From contig OZ024884.1 of the NCBI GenBank assembly GCA_964017185.1, positions 17,764,048-17,828,047 of the forward strand: a stretch of 64,000 bases of DNA, in the 5' to 3' direction. A program made the position numbers and the translations under genes. The notes under the pieces were generated by a model. The model saw only the letters and a list, made by a program, of their open reading frames with translations, was not told where the DNA came from and made no database searches. The DNA comes from Rugalucina vietnamica. Lineage: Eukaryota; Mollusca; Bivalvia; Lucinida; Lucinidae. Within the stretch, counting starts at the first letter, position 1. Each line of letters begins with the position of its first letter. Shown here in pieces: positions 20,995 through 31,476 of this stretch.

Positions 20995-23161
20995 AATTTA
21001 CCAGAGAATCATGGAGCAGATGATAGAAGGCATAGATGGTGCGTTTGTGATCATTGATGACATTCTAATAGCAGGGAAAGACATTGAGCATCATGATAGA
21101 ATTCTGAAAGCAGTAATACAGAAGGCTACTGAGTACAATCTGAAACTGAACTATGAGAAATGTTGTCTAAGACAATCTAGCGTGCCTTATATGGGTCATA
21201 TAATCTCAGATAAAGGATTACAACCAGATCCTGAGAAGGTGAAAGCCATTACTGGTATGCCGCCCCCTACAGACAAGGAAGGAGTCAGAAGATTCTTAGG
21301 TCTCGTACAATATCTGTCAAGATACATTCCAAATTTAAGTAAGGTTGATGCGCCACTTAGAATTCTACTCCAGTCTGATGTTCAGTTCACCTGGGATTTC
21401 AACCAAGAATCAAGCTTTCAGGAGTTGAAATAGCTCTGTAGTACTCCACCTGTATTGGGATTCTACAATGTAAAAGAACCAGTGGAAATCGAATGTGATG
21501 CCAGTAAAGATGGTCTCGGAGCCGTGCTCATGCAAAATGGTAGAGTAATAGCCTATGCATCCAGATCTCTCACTGAGACGGAGAAGAGATACGCACAAAT
21601 TGAAAAAGAGTGCCTTTCTGTCGTGTATAGCACTACAAAATTTCATAGGTATATCTTTGGCAAGAAAACAACTGTGTATAATGACCATAAGCCGTTAGAG
21701 CAGATATTCTCTAAGCCCCTACTTTCAGCACCTATGAGAATTCAAAATATGTTACTTAAGCTGCAATGGTATGATATAGACATCAAATATCGGAAAGGCA
21801 AGGAAATGTACGTTGCAGACGCATTATCTAGAGCTTACATTCCGAGTCATAACAGTGAAGTAAATGACATTGAACATTCAGATGTGATAAATATGATATC
21901 TGTAAGCAAGGAGAGATACTCTGAAATGCAAGAACTAACACAATCTGAACTGAAAACTCTGTATAGTGTTATTGTAGAAGGTTGGCCAGAATTAAGAAGT
22001 GAAACGCCAATTGAAACAAGACAATATTGGGATTCTAGAGATCAGTTATCAGTGTTAGATGGCATTATCTACAAAGGCAATAGAATAGTAATTCCACCAA
22101 GCATGCGTACAGATATGTTGAAGTTAATTCATAAATCGCATCTGGGAATGGTCAAATGTAAGCAAAGAGCCAGAGAAGTAATGTATTGGCCCAACATGAA
22201 CTCTGACATCGAGAAAACGGTTAGAGACTGTAATCATTGTGCCGAATACCAGAATCAGCAACCGGCTGAACCACTAAAACCGACCATGACTCCAGATTTA
22301 CCCTTCAGTATGGTTGGCTGCGACTTATTTGACTTTGAAAGCAAACAGTATTTAGTGATAGTTGACTACTATAGTAAATGCATTGATGCCATACAGCTTC
22401 ATTCAACCACAACTACAGCTGTGATAAACGCGTAAAAGACAGTTATGGCAACGCATGGCATTGTGAAAACGCTAAGATCGGACAATGGCCCACAATTCAG
22501 CAGTTCTGAATTCAAGCAATTCTGTAAATCGTATGGTATAGAACATCAAACTTCCAGTCCCCACTTCCAAAGTTCGAATGGAGAGGCTGAGAGAGCCATA
22601 CAAACTGTGAAACGTATGTGGAGCAAATCTAGTGATAAGCAGTTAGCATTGCTAGATTATCGTACAACGCCGCTGGAAGGGATAAATCTTTCACCCTCAC
22701 AACTGTTAATGGGAAGACGCCTCAGAAACACACTTCCCATGTCCAAAGAACTGTTAAAACCGAGTGCAGACAACACAGAATCTGTTAAGAAACATTTCAA
22801 TCTTGAAAAGGACAAGCAGAAATTCTATTATGACCATAAAAAAGGAGTGAAAGAGTTACCACCCCTGAATAGTGACACTAACATTCGGATGAGCCCATTA
22901 CTCGGTACGAAATCATGGTTACCTGGTACTGTTGTTCAACCGTATGGATTACCAAGGTCGTATGTTGTGAAACATGGGAATCGCATATATCGTCGCAATC
23001 GGAAACATCTTAGACAGTCGACTGAAAGTGCGAACATTGAACCGGAACTACCAGACTTTTCAGATCGTTACATTCCTTCAGATCCCGGTAATACACTGGG
23101 AACATACAACCGCCCCGATCGGAGGAAACAACCGGAAACACATTGCCTGGTACGGGACTAG
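20990..23161 (+). pseudogene. pol: Pol remnant: RT C-half, RNase H, integrase, with two in-frame stops
   Basis: One frame continues from about 20990 to 23161, broken only by TAG at 21431-21433 and TAA at 22433-22435. RT starts just before the catalytic loop (VIIDDILIAG) and includes YMGHIISDKGLQPDPEKV and the thumb (RRFLGLVQYLSRYIP). RNase H follows with ECDASKDGLGAVLMQ, EKECLSVVY and the VADALSRA end. Integrase has the HHCC domain (HKSHLGMVK...CNHC), the core D in VGCDLFDF, D in RSDNGPQF and E in NGEAERAIQ, then a basic C-terminal tail. Protease and RT fingers/palm are absent. The junction with gag is at about 20985-20992. Confidence 0.93.
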
Positions 23162-23944
23162 GCAACACGGTTAAATCGCCAACAGTTTCGTCTAAATCTC
23201 CAGTTACAACACGTTCTGGCAGAGTTGTGAAACCACCTCAGAAACTTAACCTGTAAATTCATTCTGGGAACAAACCAACGTTATTCATACAGAATAGATA
23301 CCTGATTCCTGATTTACTTATTCTCGAAATTTATTATACATTCATACTGGAGAGAAACCTAGTGTCTATATAATGTGTTAATTTAGGTGCATTTAAAGAG
23401 TAGCATAATGTTAAGGAGCACAATAATCTCCAGTGCACTCTTTCAGAACATGAGTTCTGATTCATATTAAGTATTTCATCTAAGGTTCATTTTAAGTTGC
23501 ATTATACCAAGAGATGCACAGTGTTAAGGAGCACAATAACCTCCAGTGCACTCTTACAGAACACGTAGTTCTGTTTTTCATCTTTTAAGTTTAAATTTAT
23601 CTTTAACTCTTAATCACTTAACTCAAAGAATCAGGAACAGTCATTCATCATATACTGAGAGCCACAGAATACAGACTAAGAGCTATGTGACAGTATATCG
23701 GCAGTGTAGCAGTACAAGACAGTTTACTACATGAAGTTTAAAGTTTATTAAATATTTACATTTATATACAGTACACAAAGTTATGTATACTTAACTGCTT
23801 TAAATATGCATCATAAAAAATTGACTTTTAAAGACATCACATTTTACAGTGCATAACAAACATTTAATGTTACAAAATTTAAACGTCTAGTCTACAAATG
23901 ATCATGTCTTAAAAGATGCTTGGTGCAGTGTTTTATTTGCTCAT
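23162..23944 (+). other. 3' noncoding region of the gypsy element with an internal direct repeat
   Basis: About 800 bp without a reading frame. A segment with TTAAGGAGCACAATAA and CTCCAGTGCACTCTT occurs twice, near 23411-23460 and 23520-23570, about 108 bp apart. The part just after the integrase stop still has fragments of coding-like C-terminus. Confidence 0.6.
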
Positions 23945-23960
23945 TCCAAACAAAGAGGGA
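23945..23960 (+). promoter_or_regulatory. Polypurine tract
   Basis: Purine-rich AAACAAAGAGGGA ends immediately before the TGTAATG of the 3' LTR, in the expected position for plus-strand priming. Confidence 0.75.
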
Positions 23961-24072
23961 TGTAATGTTTTATGCTGGTATGCTAGGGCCGAAACGACTC
24001 AGTATTGTATGCTCTTGTCTTGTACACTTTTTACGTATCCGAAAAATCAAGTGCAACCCCAGTTGTCAATAA
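23961..24072 (+). repeat. 3' LTR, first part
   Basis: TGTAATG start through AGTTGTCAATAAA, identical to the 5' LTR. It is interrupted by the nested Penelope-like copy P2. Confidence 0.93.
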
Positions 24073-24892
24073 AAAGGTACAAGTAGGCAAAGATCAGGAA
24101 AAGGCGCAATCAGAAAAAGATTCCCACTCCAAAAACCGAGGTGGGAAAAAACCAAACTAACAATCAGGTACTTATACCATGAAACAATCGTAAGCCGAAT
24201 GGGCAGCTATTTTCCCAATAGGTGGCCACTCAGTTACCTTAACTTAACTAAAAATATGAAAACATACATAAGGCGCCAACAGCACAAAAAATTTTTTAAA
24301 CACCAAGACATAAAACAAAAAGAACCACCACAGAAGTATCGACTTGGAACGATCAGTAACACAAAGTTACTGGCGGGCTTAAACCGGTTTTACATGGCCA
24401 TAACCTCACCCTCAGCTTCTGCAGTGGTTCATAACATTTAGTTAGTTATTCGGTCCTCGTGGTGAATCTCTAACTAGTCAATGAATCATCAAGAACAAAC
24501 AAATAAATCATGATAGACATCCTGATGAATAAAAAACCAGGACTCACAGACTGAGTAAGCTGCCCGACGATGGAGATCCCTGGGCGCCGAATAACCTACT
24601 AACTCCGGAGCAAAAGAAAAACACCAGTTGGACCCCGGTGGGCCAAGCAACAGACAAGAAGCTCCGGCCCCAACCAACTAAAATGAATAGCTTTATGTCG
24701 GGGCCATCATAGTCTGACGCCCGACCCACCGGCGTGCAATTAAAGAAGGCAGCATAGTTATCAACCATGATTGGGTTAAAAACTAAGCATGCAGACTGTC
24801 GCATAACATTCAAGTTATAACCTATACGTTTGTAACGTGTTATGATTTTTCTGAACTGAAAAGAAAAATCATTAATTCCTTTAAGTTTTTAA
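24073..24892 (-). mobile_element. Penelope-like copy P2 nested in the 3' LTR
   Basis: It starts with the family terminus AAGGTACAAGTAGGCAAAG and covers only the 3' noncoding part plus the C-terminal coding end (MRQSACLVFNPIMVDNYAAF at 24800-24740, minus strand). The LTR resumes at TCCGCCATTCC. The 5' truncation with a shared 3' terminus fits target-primed reverse transcription. About 3 bases (AAA) may be the target duplication. It is closely related to P4 at 28917. Confidence 0.85.
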
Positions 24893-24928
24893 ATCCGCCA
24901 TTCCAAAATCTAGTCGTTGTACATTACA
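24893..24928 (+). repeat. 3' LTR, second part
   Basis: The remaining LTR bases up to CATTACA match the end of the 5' LTR exactly and are followed by the target duplication GTAAC. Confidence 0.93.
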
Positions 24929-25574
24929 GTAACGGACTGACCCCGTGTCCGGTAGACATTAGGAATGGATACAAAGTAATTGTGGGCTGTCCCAGAGGCT
25001 ATGTTTATTTGTATTTAATTTCCTTTTTTATAAAATTGTGAATGACCATTTTGATATCCCAGTAAAACGTCAACGTCCGGCTAGCTGTCTTAGGAGTGGG
25101 ATTTTAATTTAATTGCATCAAATTTATTTGAAATGTGCGTTTGCCAGTTGAGCATATTGTTTATTTCTATAACGAGTTCTCTTTCATAGCTTCGTAAAAT
25201 GGCCATTTTACCAGCCCAGTAAAACGTCACGTCCAAGTTAAAACGACACCGTTCCTTCGCAGCGATTTATTTTTATCCTGCCTTACTCTCTGTTGTGATC
25301 ATAACAAACGTATGTTTTGGTTGAGACTGTCTGGATGCCAACCTAGACATCTAGCTCTCTGGGTCTGCTGTCGGAAGAAAATGTTTTATGATGGTTTTTT
25401 TATCTCCACTCCCTATGTTGCCTTTATTTGGACTTAAGATTTAATTGCATCTATTGATTGTCCCTCAGATAGTGTATTATAGGTATTAACTTGCCTGGTG
25501 TGATCTGCCCTGTATACAGTGGAAGTGTTTATCAAACAAACAAATGGCGTAGTGATCAAGTTTTTTCTTGTTTG
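24929..25574. other. Nothing recognised
   Basis: Target-site copy GTAAC at 24929-24933, then AT-rich DNA without supported features. Confidence 0.4.
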
Positions 25575-25715
25575 TTTGTTTTGTTTAACGTCCCAGTCCA
25601 CAAATTTGCAGTCAGTTTGGGACGGAGCCACTGCTTTCTTGGTATTAACCTGTACTGTACCTTGCTCATTTGGGACACAACACGATGCCGTCAGTGGGAA
25701 TCGAACGCAGGGTTC
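25575..25715 (-). repeat. SINE-like copy (family S3)
   Basis: It shares ACGTCCCAGTC, GGGACGGAGCCA, CCTTGCTCA...GGACACAACACG and GGGAATCGAACGCAGGG with 61078-61275 in the same order. The last block is an inverted B-box-like sequence. Confidence 0.6.
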
Positions 25716-26764
25716 GTGTTTCTTATTTAAGATTTGGAGTAAAGTTCCGATTTCTTTTACATATGCAGAGAATAAATATTACCTGCTACTTTATTTCTCA
25801 GAAACAACTCGAGCAGCACTGGAAAACAACAATAACGAGAAAATCATAATCTAAAAATTCGCATTGTATATGTATAATATTGTTCGTTTAAATTCAGTAT
25901 GTAATACTCAAATGTAATTTTACATGATATTTAGTATTGTGAGCTTTACAGTTGAAAGCATTTGTGCTGTGAAAACAGAAAAACAGGGCACTGCAACTGT
26001 TTACAGTGTATACATTGTTATAAAATTGGGGATATCATTGTGATCCCGTTTTTGGCTATGATAATTGCATTTTGTTTTTCATTATTTCATTAACGGGCAA
26101 TTTGAAAACAACATAACAAATGATAAATTTCCATACCACAATCTTCTTCATCGAACCTGGCGAATAACTGGCCACAAAATCTATAGAAAAGGATAAGAAC
26201 AAACTGAATATAAATAATAAAAAAACGCATACCGTAAATCAGGAAACAGCCGATTAAAACATGAATCGTATACCGATACTTCATTTTGAATATCTTAATT
26301 GCAATGGACGATGTACATTTAATGATTTTGGCAATATGTTATTTCAGTCTTTTGTTTTAAAATTAATTGTTTGTGCATTGAATTGATGGATTTGAGATTA
26401 ATTTAAGATTTGCTAGTACGCAAAAACCTGCATGTCGACCTTTTGACATGTATCTGATGCTAGATTCGCGAACGATTTAGAACTTCGTATGTTTGATAAA
26501 TAGTACTGGTTAGTTTCGACACATGCTTGATATATATTTTACCTCTTCTAACTTGAAAAATACAACATAAACATATTCTCAAGTTATTAATTTTAGTCAA
26601 ATCGTAAGGCTTTTGCTTTACGTTCAACGTCGTATCTATTATCTATGAGAGGAATAGATATGTTTGAGCATCTTCTCCCCTGAAACATAATACATTTATA
26701 ACACAATGAAACAATAATCACAAACTCTAAGCCAGCATGCAACCACACTTTTCTTGCAGTGTCA

Positions 26765-26766
<2 letters not shown>
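25716..26766. other. Nothing recognised
   Basis: AT-rich, no coding or repeat structure that I can support. Confidence 0.4.

Positions 26767-26857
<91 letters not shown>
26767..26857. repeat. Compound microsatellite (CT)n(CA)n
   Basis: An uninterrupted CT run to about 26813 switches directly to a CA run to 26857. The minus-strand frame across it (ER and VC repeats) is an artefact. Confidence 0.97.
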
Positions 26858-26859
<2 letters not shown>

Positions 26860-27617
26860 ACTGTATAAAATATTCATAAAGAATTTGGAAAAGAATACTA
26901 TGCCAACTTTATATGTATACTTGTCTCTCTGGACAGCTTAAACTGGCCGTAGATGTACAGCTTCGATGGTGACCAAGCGCATCTCGCAGTTTTCACATTG
27001 CACGACGAAAATGCAACAATGGGATGTTTTTCAAAAGCGTCAAAGTCAAAATACAGTGTGCATATTAGAGCGCCTTTCTTTCTTTTCGAATCCGGGCTCA
27101 ACGTATTTTCTCCTGCAATTTTCTAACAAACTTTGACACTGTTTTTATTTGGGAAGGTGTGGAAACTATTTGATTCCCTTTTTTGCCCGTTTTACACCTC
27201 GCTACCGCACATTGTACCATTATACGGCACTATAAAGTCTTACTATTGATCACACATTGTAATCGTTTAACTGCAGAAACTTATACAAGAAATATTTTTT
27301 TTCTTCTTTTTTTTTTCAAGTCACTGATCCAGAGACATGCAATACTGCACTAACGATAGGGAATCTGCGTTTTCGGACATTCAAGTATGTTTATTTCTAG
27401 CTGTATTTTTTCATAAATATTTTTCTCCCTTCAGAAAGTTCGATGTTTGACACAGGAAACTGAATCACTAGTAAATCCTTAAAAGGTACTATTATGCTTC
27501 ACAATCAATGTAATATACATGCATGCCAAAGTCCGATTGGATTGTATTGTATAACGTCATAAGCTCCGCCCACATGTAAGTGCCGGAAAAGACCAGAAAA
27601 TACCGAAGCGAACGTGA
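26858..27617. other. Nothing recognised
   Basis: AT-rich stretch with T runs near 27295-27320. No supported gene. Confidence 0.4.
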
Positions 27618-27892
27618 CATCAGGAAAACATGTCCGTGTTATACCCCCTTAAAAAGGTACAAGTAGGCAAAGATCAGGAAAAGGCTCAATCAGAAAATGA
27701 TCCCCACTCCAAAAACCGTGATGGAAAAACTGGGGTTCGCAGGGGGATACCTAATTTTTCTTATTTTTGCTCCAAAACGTAGATTTTTGGTACGCGTTAT
27801 AACCGCCACAGCAAAATATCAAAATTAGACTTTTGACAGCCAAAAAAAGAAAAAAATATATATGTATATTGCATGGGCAAGTTTTAGTAATG
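27618..27892. mobile_element. PAL copy 1, split by a Penelope-like 3' end
   Basis: It starts CATCAGGAAAACATGTCCGT and ends GCATGGGCAAGTTTTAGTAATG-like, the two ends of the PAL element. The central palindrome is reduced (GGTACGCGTTATAACCGCC without its mirror arm). The left C/G stem is interrupted after ACCCCCTT by 77 bp of a Penelope-like terminus. Confidence 0.75.
27651..27727 (-). mobile_element. Penelope-like 3'-end fragment P3
   Basis: Only the last ~77 bp of the family (AAAAAGGTACAAGTAGGCAA...), inserted inside PAL copy 1. An extreme 5' truncation. Confidence 0.8.
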
Positions 27893-28072
27893 AGTACTAA
27901 ATCAACGAAAAATAATTATTTTTCGGCCAGTTTGGTCAAACACATAGTTTTTATGTTTAAGGCACGTTGTTATAAGATATTCTGCAGTTATTTTCAGCTA
28001 AAATTACGTAAACCATCATCTTTAAGATGACAAATGTGCTATGAAACTTTAAGAAATTTATGAAACTTTAAG

Positions 28073-28250
28073 AAAAGCCCTAACTTGTTCTAAAATTTAC
28101 ATTTAGTTATGGTAAGATAACCTTTGTGAAAATTCTTGACTTGTTAATCAGGAAAGAAAAAAAACTTGACTTGATTTGAAATTTACACTTAGTTTTGGCA
28201 AGATAACCTTTGTGAAAATTTATAACTTGTAAATCAGGAAAGAAAACAAA
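28073..28250 (+). repeat. Two tandem ~83-bp units
   Basis: The pattern ACTTGTTCTAAAATTTACA...GATAACCTTTGTGAAAA...TCAGGAAAGAAA occurs twice in succession. A third diverged unit is at 39125-39295. Confidence 0.65.
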
Positions 28251-28916
28251 ATCACATTTAACTTGCAAAAGCAGAATTTAGAAATTCTGAAGTTTAAAAC
28301 AAATTATTCTAGTACGTGGGTTGGGATTTAAGTTCGTAGACTTTCTTAATAAAAGTTCAGATGTACATCACACATAAATAAAAATGATATCATCTGAAAG
28401 CACATTCTTTTACCTTTCTTATAAAATATTAAGCATAGTTCTAATCATAACAATTTCGTCACAACAATTAATTAAACACAATGGCCTTTTAACAACCGGG
28501 GCACGCCGTGGAAATTTCGACGTCAAAACTACTTCAAATTTCAATAAATATCAGCATTAAAATGCTTTGTTTAGAACAAGACAACACGCCATACCGTTAC
28601 TTGTTTGCAAGATTTCCTTCAGGGGTTTGTTGATTATTTAAATTTAAATGTATCATGAATATTCGAGGTTTAACTTAAGATGCTGACCGTAGCGATTGTA
28701 GATTAATTGTAGTTGTGTGCATTTCTCATCGTGTAAAATTCAAGAACGTCCATCTGTTCTACAACGGTATTGCAATTCCGATCATTTTGAATGTTTCTGT
28801 GAGCATTTATGCTACTCAAACATAAAATGTGATCATAGCTCTTGTTTAGACGTTGTTTGTCAACGCCATTTTTCTTTCCCTAAGAAACGCGACTGGCTTT
28901 ACATTTTCTCGAATAA

Positions 28917-31165
28917 CAAAAAGGTACAAGTAGGCAAAGATCAGGAAAAGGCGCAATCAGAAAAAGATTCCCACTCCAAAAACCGAGGTGGGAAAAAACC
29001 AAACTAACAATCAAGTACTTATACCATGGAAACATTTCGTAAGCCGAATGAGCAGCTATTTTCCCAAAAGGTGGCCACTCAGTTACCTTAACTTAACTAA
29101 CAATATTAGAACACACAGCAGAAAAATATTTTAAACACCAAGACATTAAACAAAAAGAACCACCACAGAAGTATCGACTTGGAACGATCAGTAACACAAA
29201 GTTACTGGCGGGTTTAAATCGATTTTACATGGCCATAACCTCACCCTCAGCTTCTGCAGTGGTTCATAACATTTAGTTGGTTCTTCGGTCCTCGTGGTGA
29301 ATCTCTAACTAGTCAATGAATTATCAAGAACAAACAAATAAATTATGATAACATCCTGATGAATCAAAAACCATGACTCACAGATTCAGTAGGCTGCCCG
29401 AAGATGGCAATCCCTGGGCGCCCAATAACTTACTAACTCCGGAGCACAGGAAAAACATCAGTTGGACCCCGGTGGGCTAAGCAACAGACAAGAAGCTCCG
29501 GCCCCAACCAACTATAATGAATAGCTTTAAGTCGGGGCCATCATAGAGTCTGATGCCCGACCCACCGGCGTGCAATTAAAGAAGGCAGCATATTATCAAC
29601 CGTGATTGGGTTACAATTTAAGCATGCAGACTGTCGCATAAAATTCAAGTAATAACCTATACGTCTGTAACGTGTTATGATTTTTCTAAACTGAAAAGAA
29701 AAATCATTACTTCCTGTAAGTTTCTTAAATTTGTAAACCAAGTCACCATAAAATTCTGGTTCCGAAAGGCTCTCACTTAAAAGCGTCTTTAACCCAACAG
29801 TATATTTGGAAATCAATTCATAGTGTCTACGATAATATTTAGAAAAGGTTTTTCGAAGTTTATGATACCGATAGCCCTGTTGGAGAAGTTTTGCCGATAA
29901 ACATTTATTTCGAGCGTTGAAATCTGTAACATGATTGCAGACTCTAGCAAACCTAATAAGTTGCGAAATGTATACACCATAAGGAGCACGACGAGGAACG
30001 TCACCATCCAAAAACGGAAAAAATTACTATATCAAAATCAAAGTCATCGCGCTTATCATAATTTTTAGAAGACACAAATCCATTTGCAACAGAAAGATGT
30101 AGATCTAAAAAGGGGGCTTTGGTATCCGAGATATTGGCTTTGTTCAACTGTAGTTCAGATGGATAAATTTGATTGACCATACCTTCAACATAAGGGTTGT
30201 CAATGTTCAAAAGGTCATCGAGGTATCTAGAAGTGGAATTAAAAGCCTCGATAACAACAGCTTGATTATCATGGTTAAGAGAATCCATTAAATCTCTTTC
30301 GTAGTAGTATAAAAATAAATCAGCTACGAGAGGTGCGCAATTCGAAATTCCAACAATTTGTCTGTATAACTTCGTCCCAAATCTAATATAAATATTATCC
30401 AGGAGATAGGGTAAGACATCGCACACATTCTGACATGACCAAAGTGTATACCGACTTTGGTAAGAGGAAGTGAAAAAAGCCTTTTTGTCATTACATGCCA
30501 AATAAAGTGAACCATAGTTTTTTAATGCCCTTTTGAAGGTCCACTTTATCAAATCCAGAAGTTTAATTAGATTATGTGGTAAAGTTGTATACAGAGTAGA
30601 AAAATCATATATGGACAAGCTCGCCGCACGGAACCCTCTACACTTCAATTTATTGAGCACCTCACAAGAATTTTTTATTGACCAAAACCAATTTTTATTA
30701 CTGTCTCACAGTATCTTATAACATGAGATTTGATAGCAGTAAGACAGGCAGTTAATAATTTAGAAAGTTCAGTAGTAGTACAAGATTTAGAATTTGCAAA
30801 ACAATCTAGCTTTGTATGGTCTGCTGTGAAGCTTAGGTAACCAATACATCGTAGGAAGTTTGTCTTGGCCTTCATTGATACAAACAGAAAACTTAACAGG
30901 TACATGTAAATCGTTTAATAAGTGGGCATTAACTACAGACATTTCATCAGTATCTGTCTCCAGATAAGCCCTGGTACCATCAAGCTCCTGTTTTAAGGTG
31001 TTAACTTTTCCATTCTTTAAGAGCATAATCCTCAACACCCTCTCGTTTACACCATCGATTACCCAAATCATTCAATGCAGATGCAATCTCCTCTCTACAT
31101 TTGTCGAAATTATGTAGGAAGGGAATCTATATTTCGGAAAATCAATCTTCGACATAGTGTTTAAA
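28917..31165 (-). mobile_element. Penelope-like retroelement copy P4, longest of the family
   Basis: The left edge AAAAAGGTACAAGTAGGCAA is the shared 3' terminus, followed (minus strand, 3' to 5') by about 620 bp of noncoding sequence and the decayed coding region. It is inserted in LIR-5. The 5' end near 31165 is set by where coding similarity stops, so it is approximate. Confidence 0.75.
29541..31155 (-). pseudogene. Reverse transcriptase of the Penelope-like copy P4, frameshifted
   Basis: Reading down the minus strand: NFDKCREE-type N-terminus near 31100, KLPTMYWLPKLHSRPYKARL (30900-30800), YDFSTLYTTLPHNLIK (motif A, D present), KLYRQIVGISNCAPLVADLF (motif B, with a residue pair lost after GI), SRYLDDLLNI (motif C, DD intact), APFLDLHLSVANG, then YGVYISQLIRFARVCNHVTD and a long basic thumb/connector to MRQSACLNCNPITVDN. 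At least three frames are needed, so it is inactive. I place it with Penelope-like RTs on the YLDDLL, LPKLH and FLDL blocks. A GIY-YIG domain is not visible at either end, so the assignment to a Penelope subgroup is open. Confidence 0.75.
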
Positions 31166-31476
31166 ATTTTACATGAAAATAACAAAATGATACTACAATG
31201 CCTCAAATTTATTTAGCTCAAGTTTTGGCCTATTGTATAGTTTTAATGGTATGTTCTTCAACGTCATATAGCTTCATAATTATTCAAAATACGGCGTGCC
31301 CCGGGAAGCGAGACCTAAGTTGCTATGGAGGCCATTTTTATGTGTACGGCGCAAGATTTCATAAAACATATTGTAAACACGAAAGAAGGGGACTTTGTTT
31401 CTATATTATAATGCATCAAATATTGGATAAATGTTGTAATAGAAAATCAGTCTACGAACTTAAATCCAATCTATCG

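Larger units (their letters stand above)
19840..24928 (+). mobile_element. Ty3/gypsy LTR retrotransposon, recent, internally deleted
   Basis: The element is bounded by 148-bp LTRs starting TGTAATG and ending CATTACA, flanked by a 5-bp target duplication GTAAC (19835-19839 and 24929-24933). Order: LTR, primer site, gag, truncated pol (RT thumb side, RNase H, integrase), a long 3' noncoding stretch, polypurine tract, LTR. The two LTRs read identical once the nested insertion is removed, indicating a recent insertion. The copy lacks protease and the N-terminal half of RT and has two in-frame stops, so it cannot have moved on its own proteins. The pol type resembles genes often labelled K02A2.6-like in invertebrates. 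Confidence 0.95.
28315..31476. mobile_element. Inverted-repeat element LIR-5 carrying nested copy P4
   Basis: The outer ends GGATTTAAGTTCGTAGACT (left) and AGTCTACGAACTTAAATCC (right) are inverted, and GGGGCACGCCGT occurs in both halves in inverted orientation (28498 and 31295). TA dinucleotides flank the inferred ends (28313-28314 and 31477-31478). The interior is mostly the Penelope-like insertion 28917-31165. No transposase is seen, so this is an inferred non-autonomous DNA element. Confidence 0.55.

Noticed and set aside
26593-26877. 94-codon minus-strand frame with VC and ER repeats
   Set aside because: It is translated (CT)n(CA)n microsatellite.
28717-29007. 96-codon plus-strand frame as a host gene
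   Set aside because: Its C-terminal third is the antisense Penelope-like terminus and the rest has no recognisable feature.
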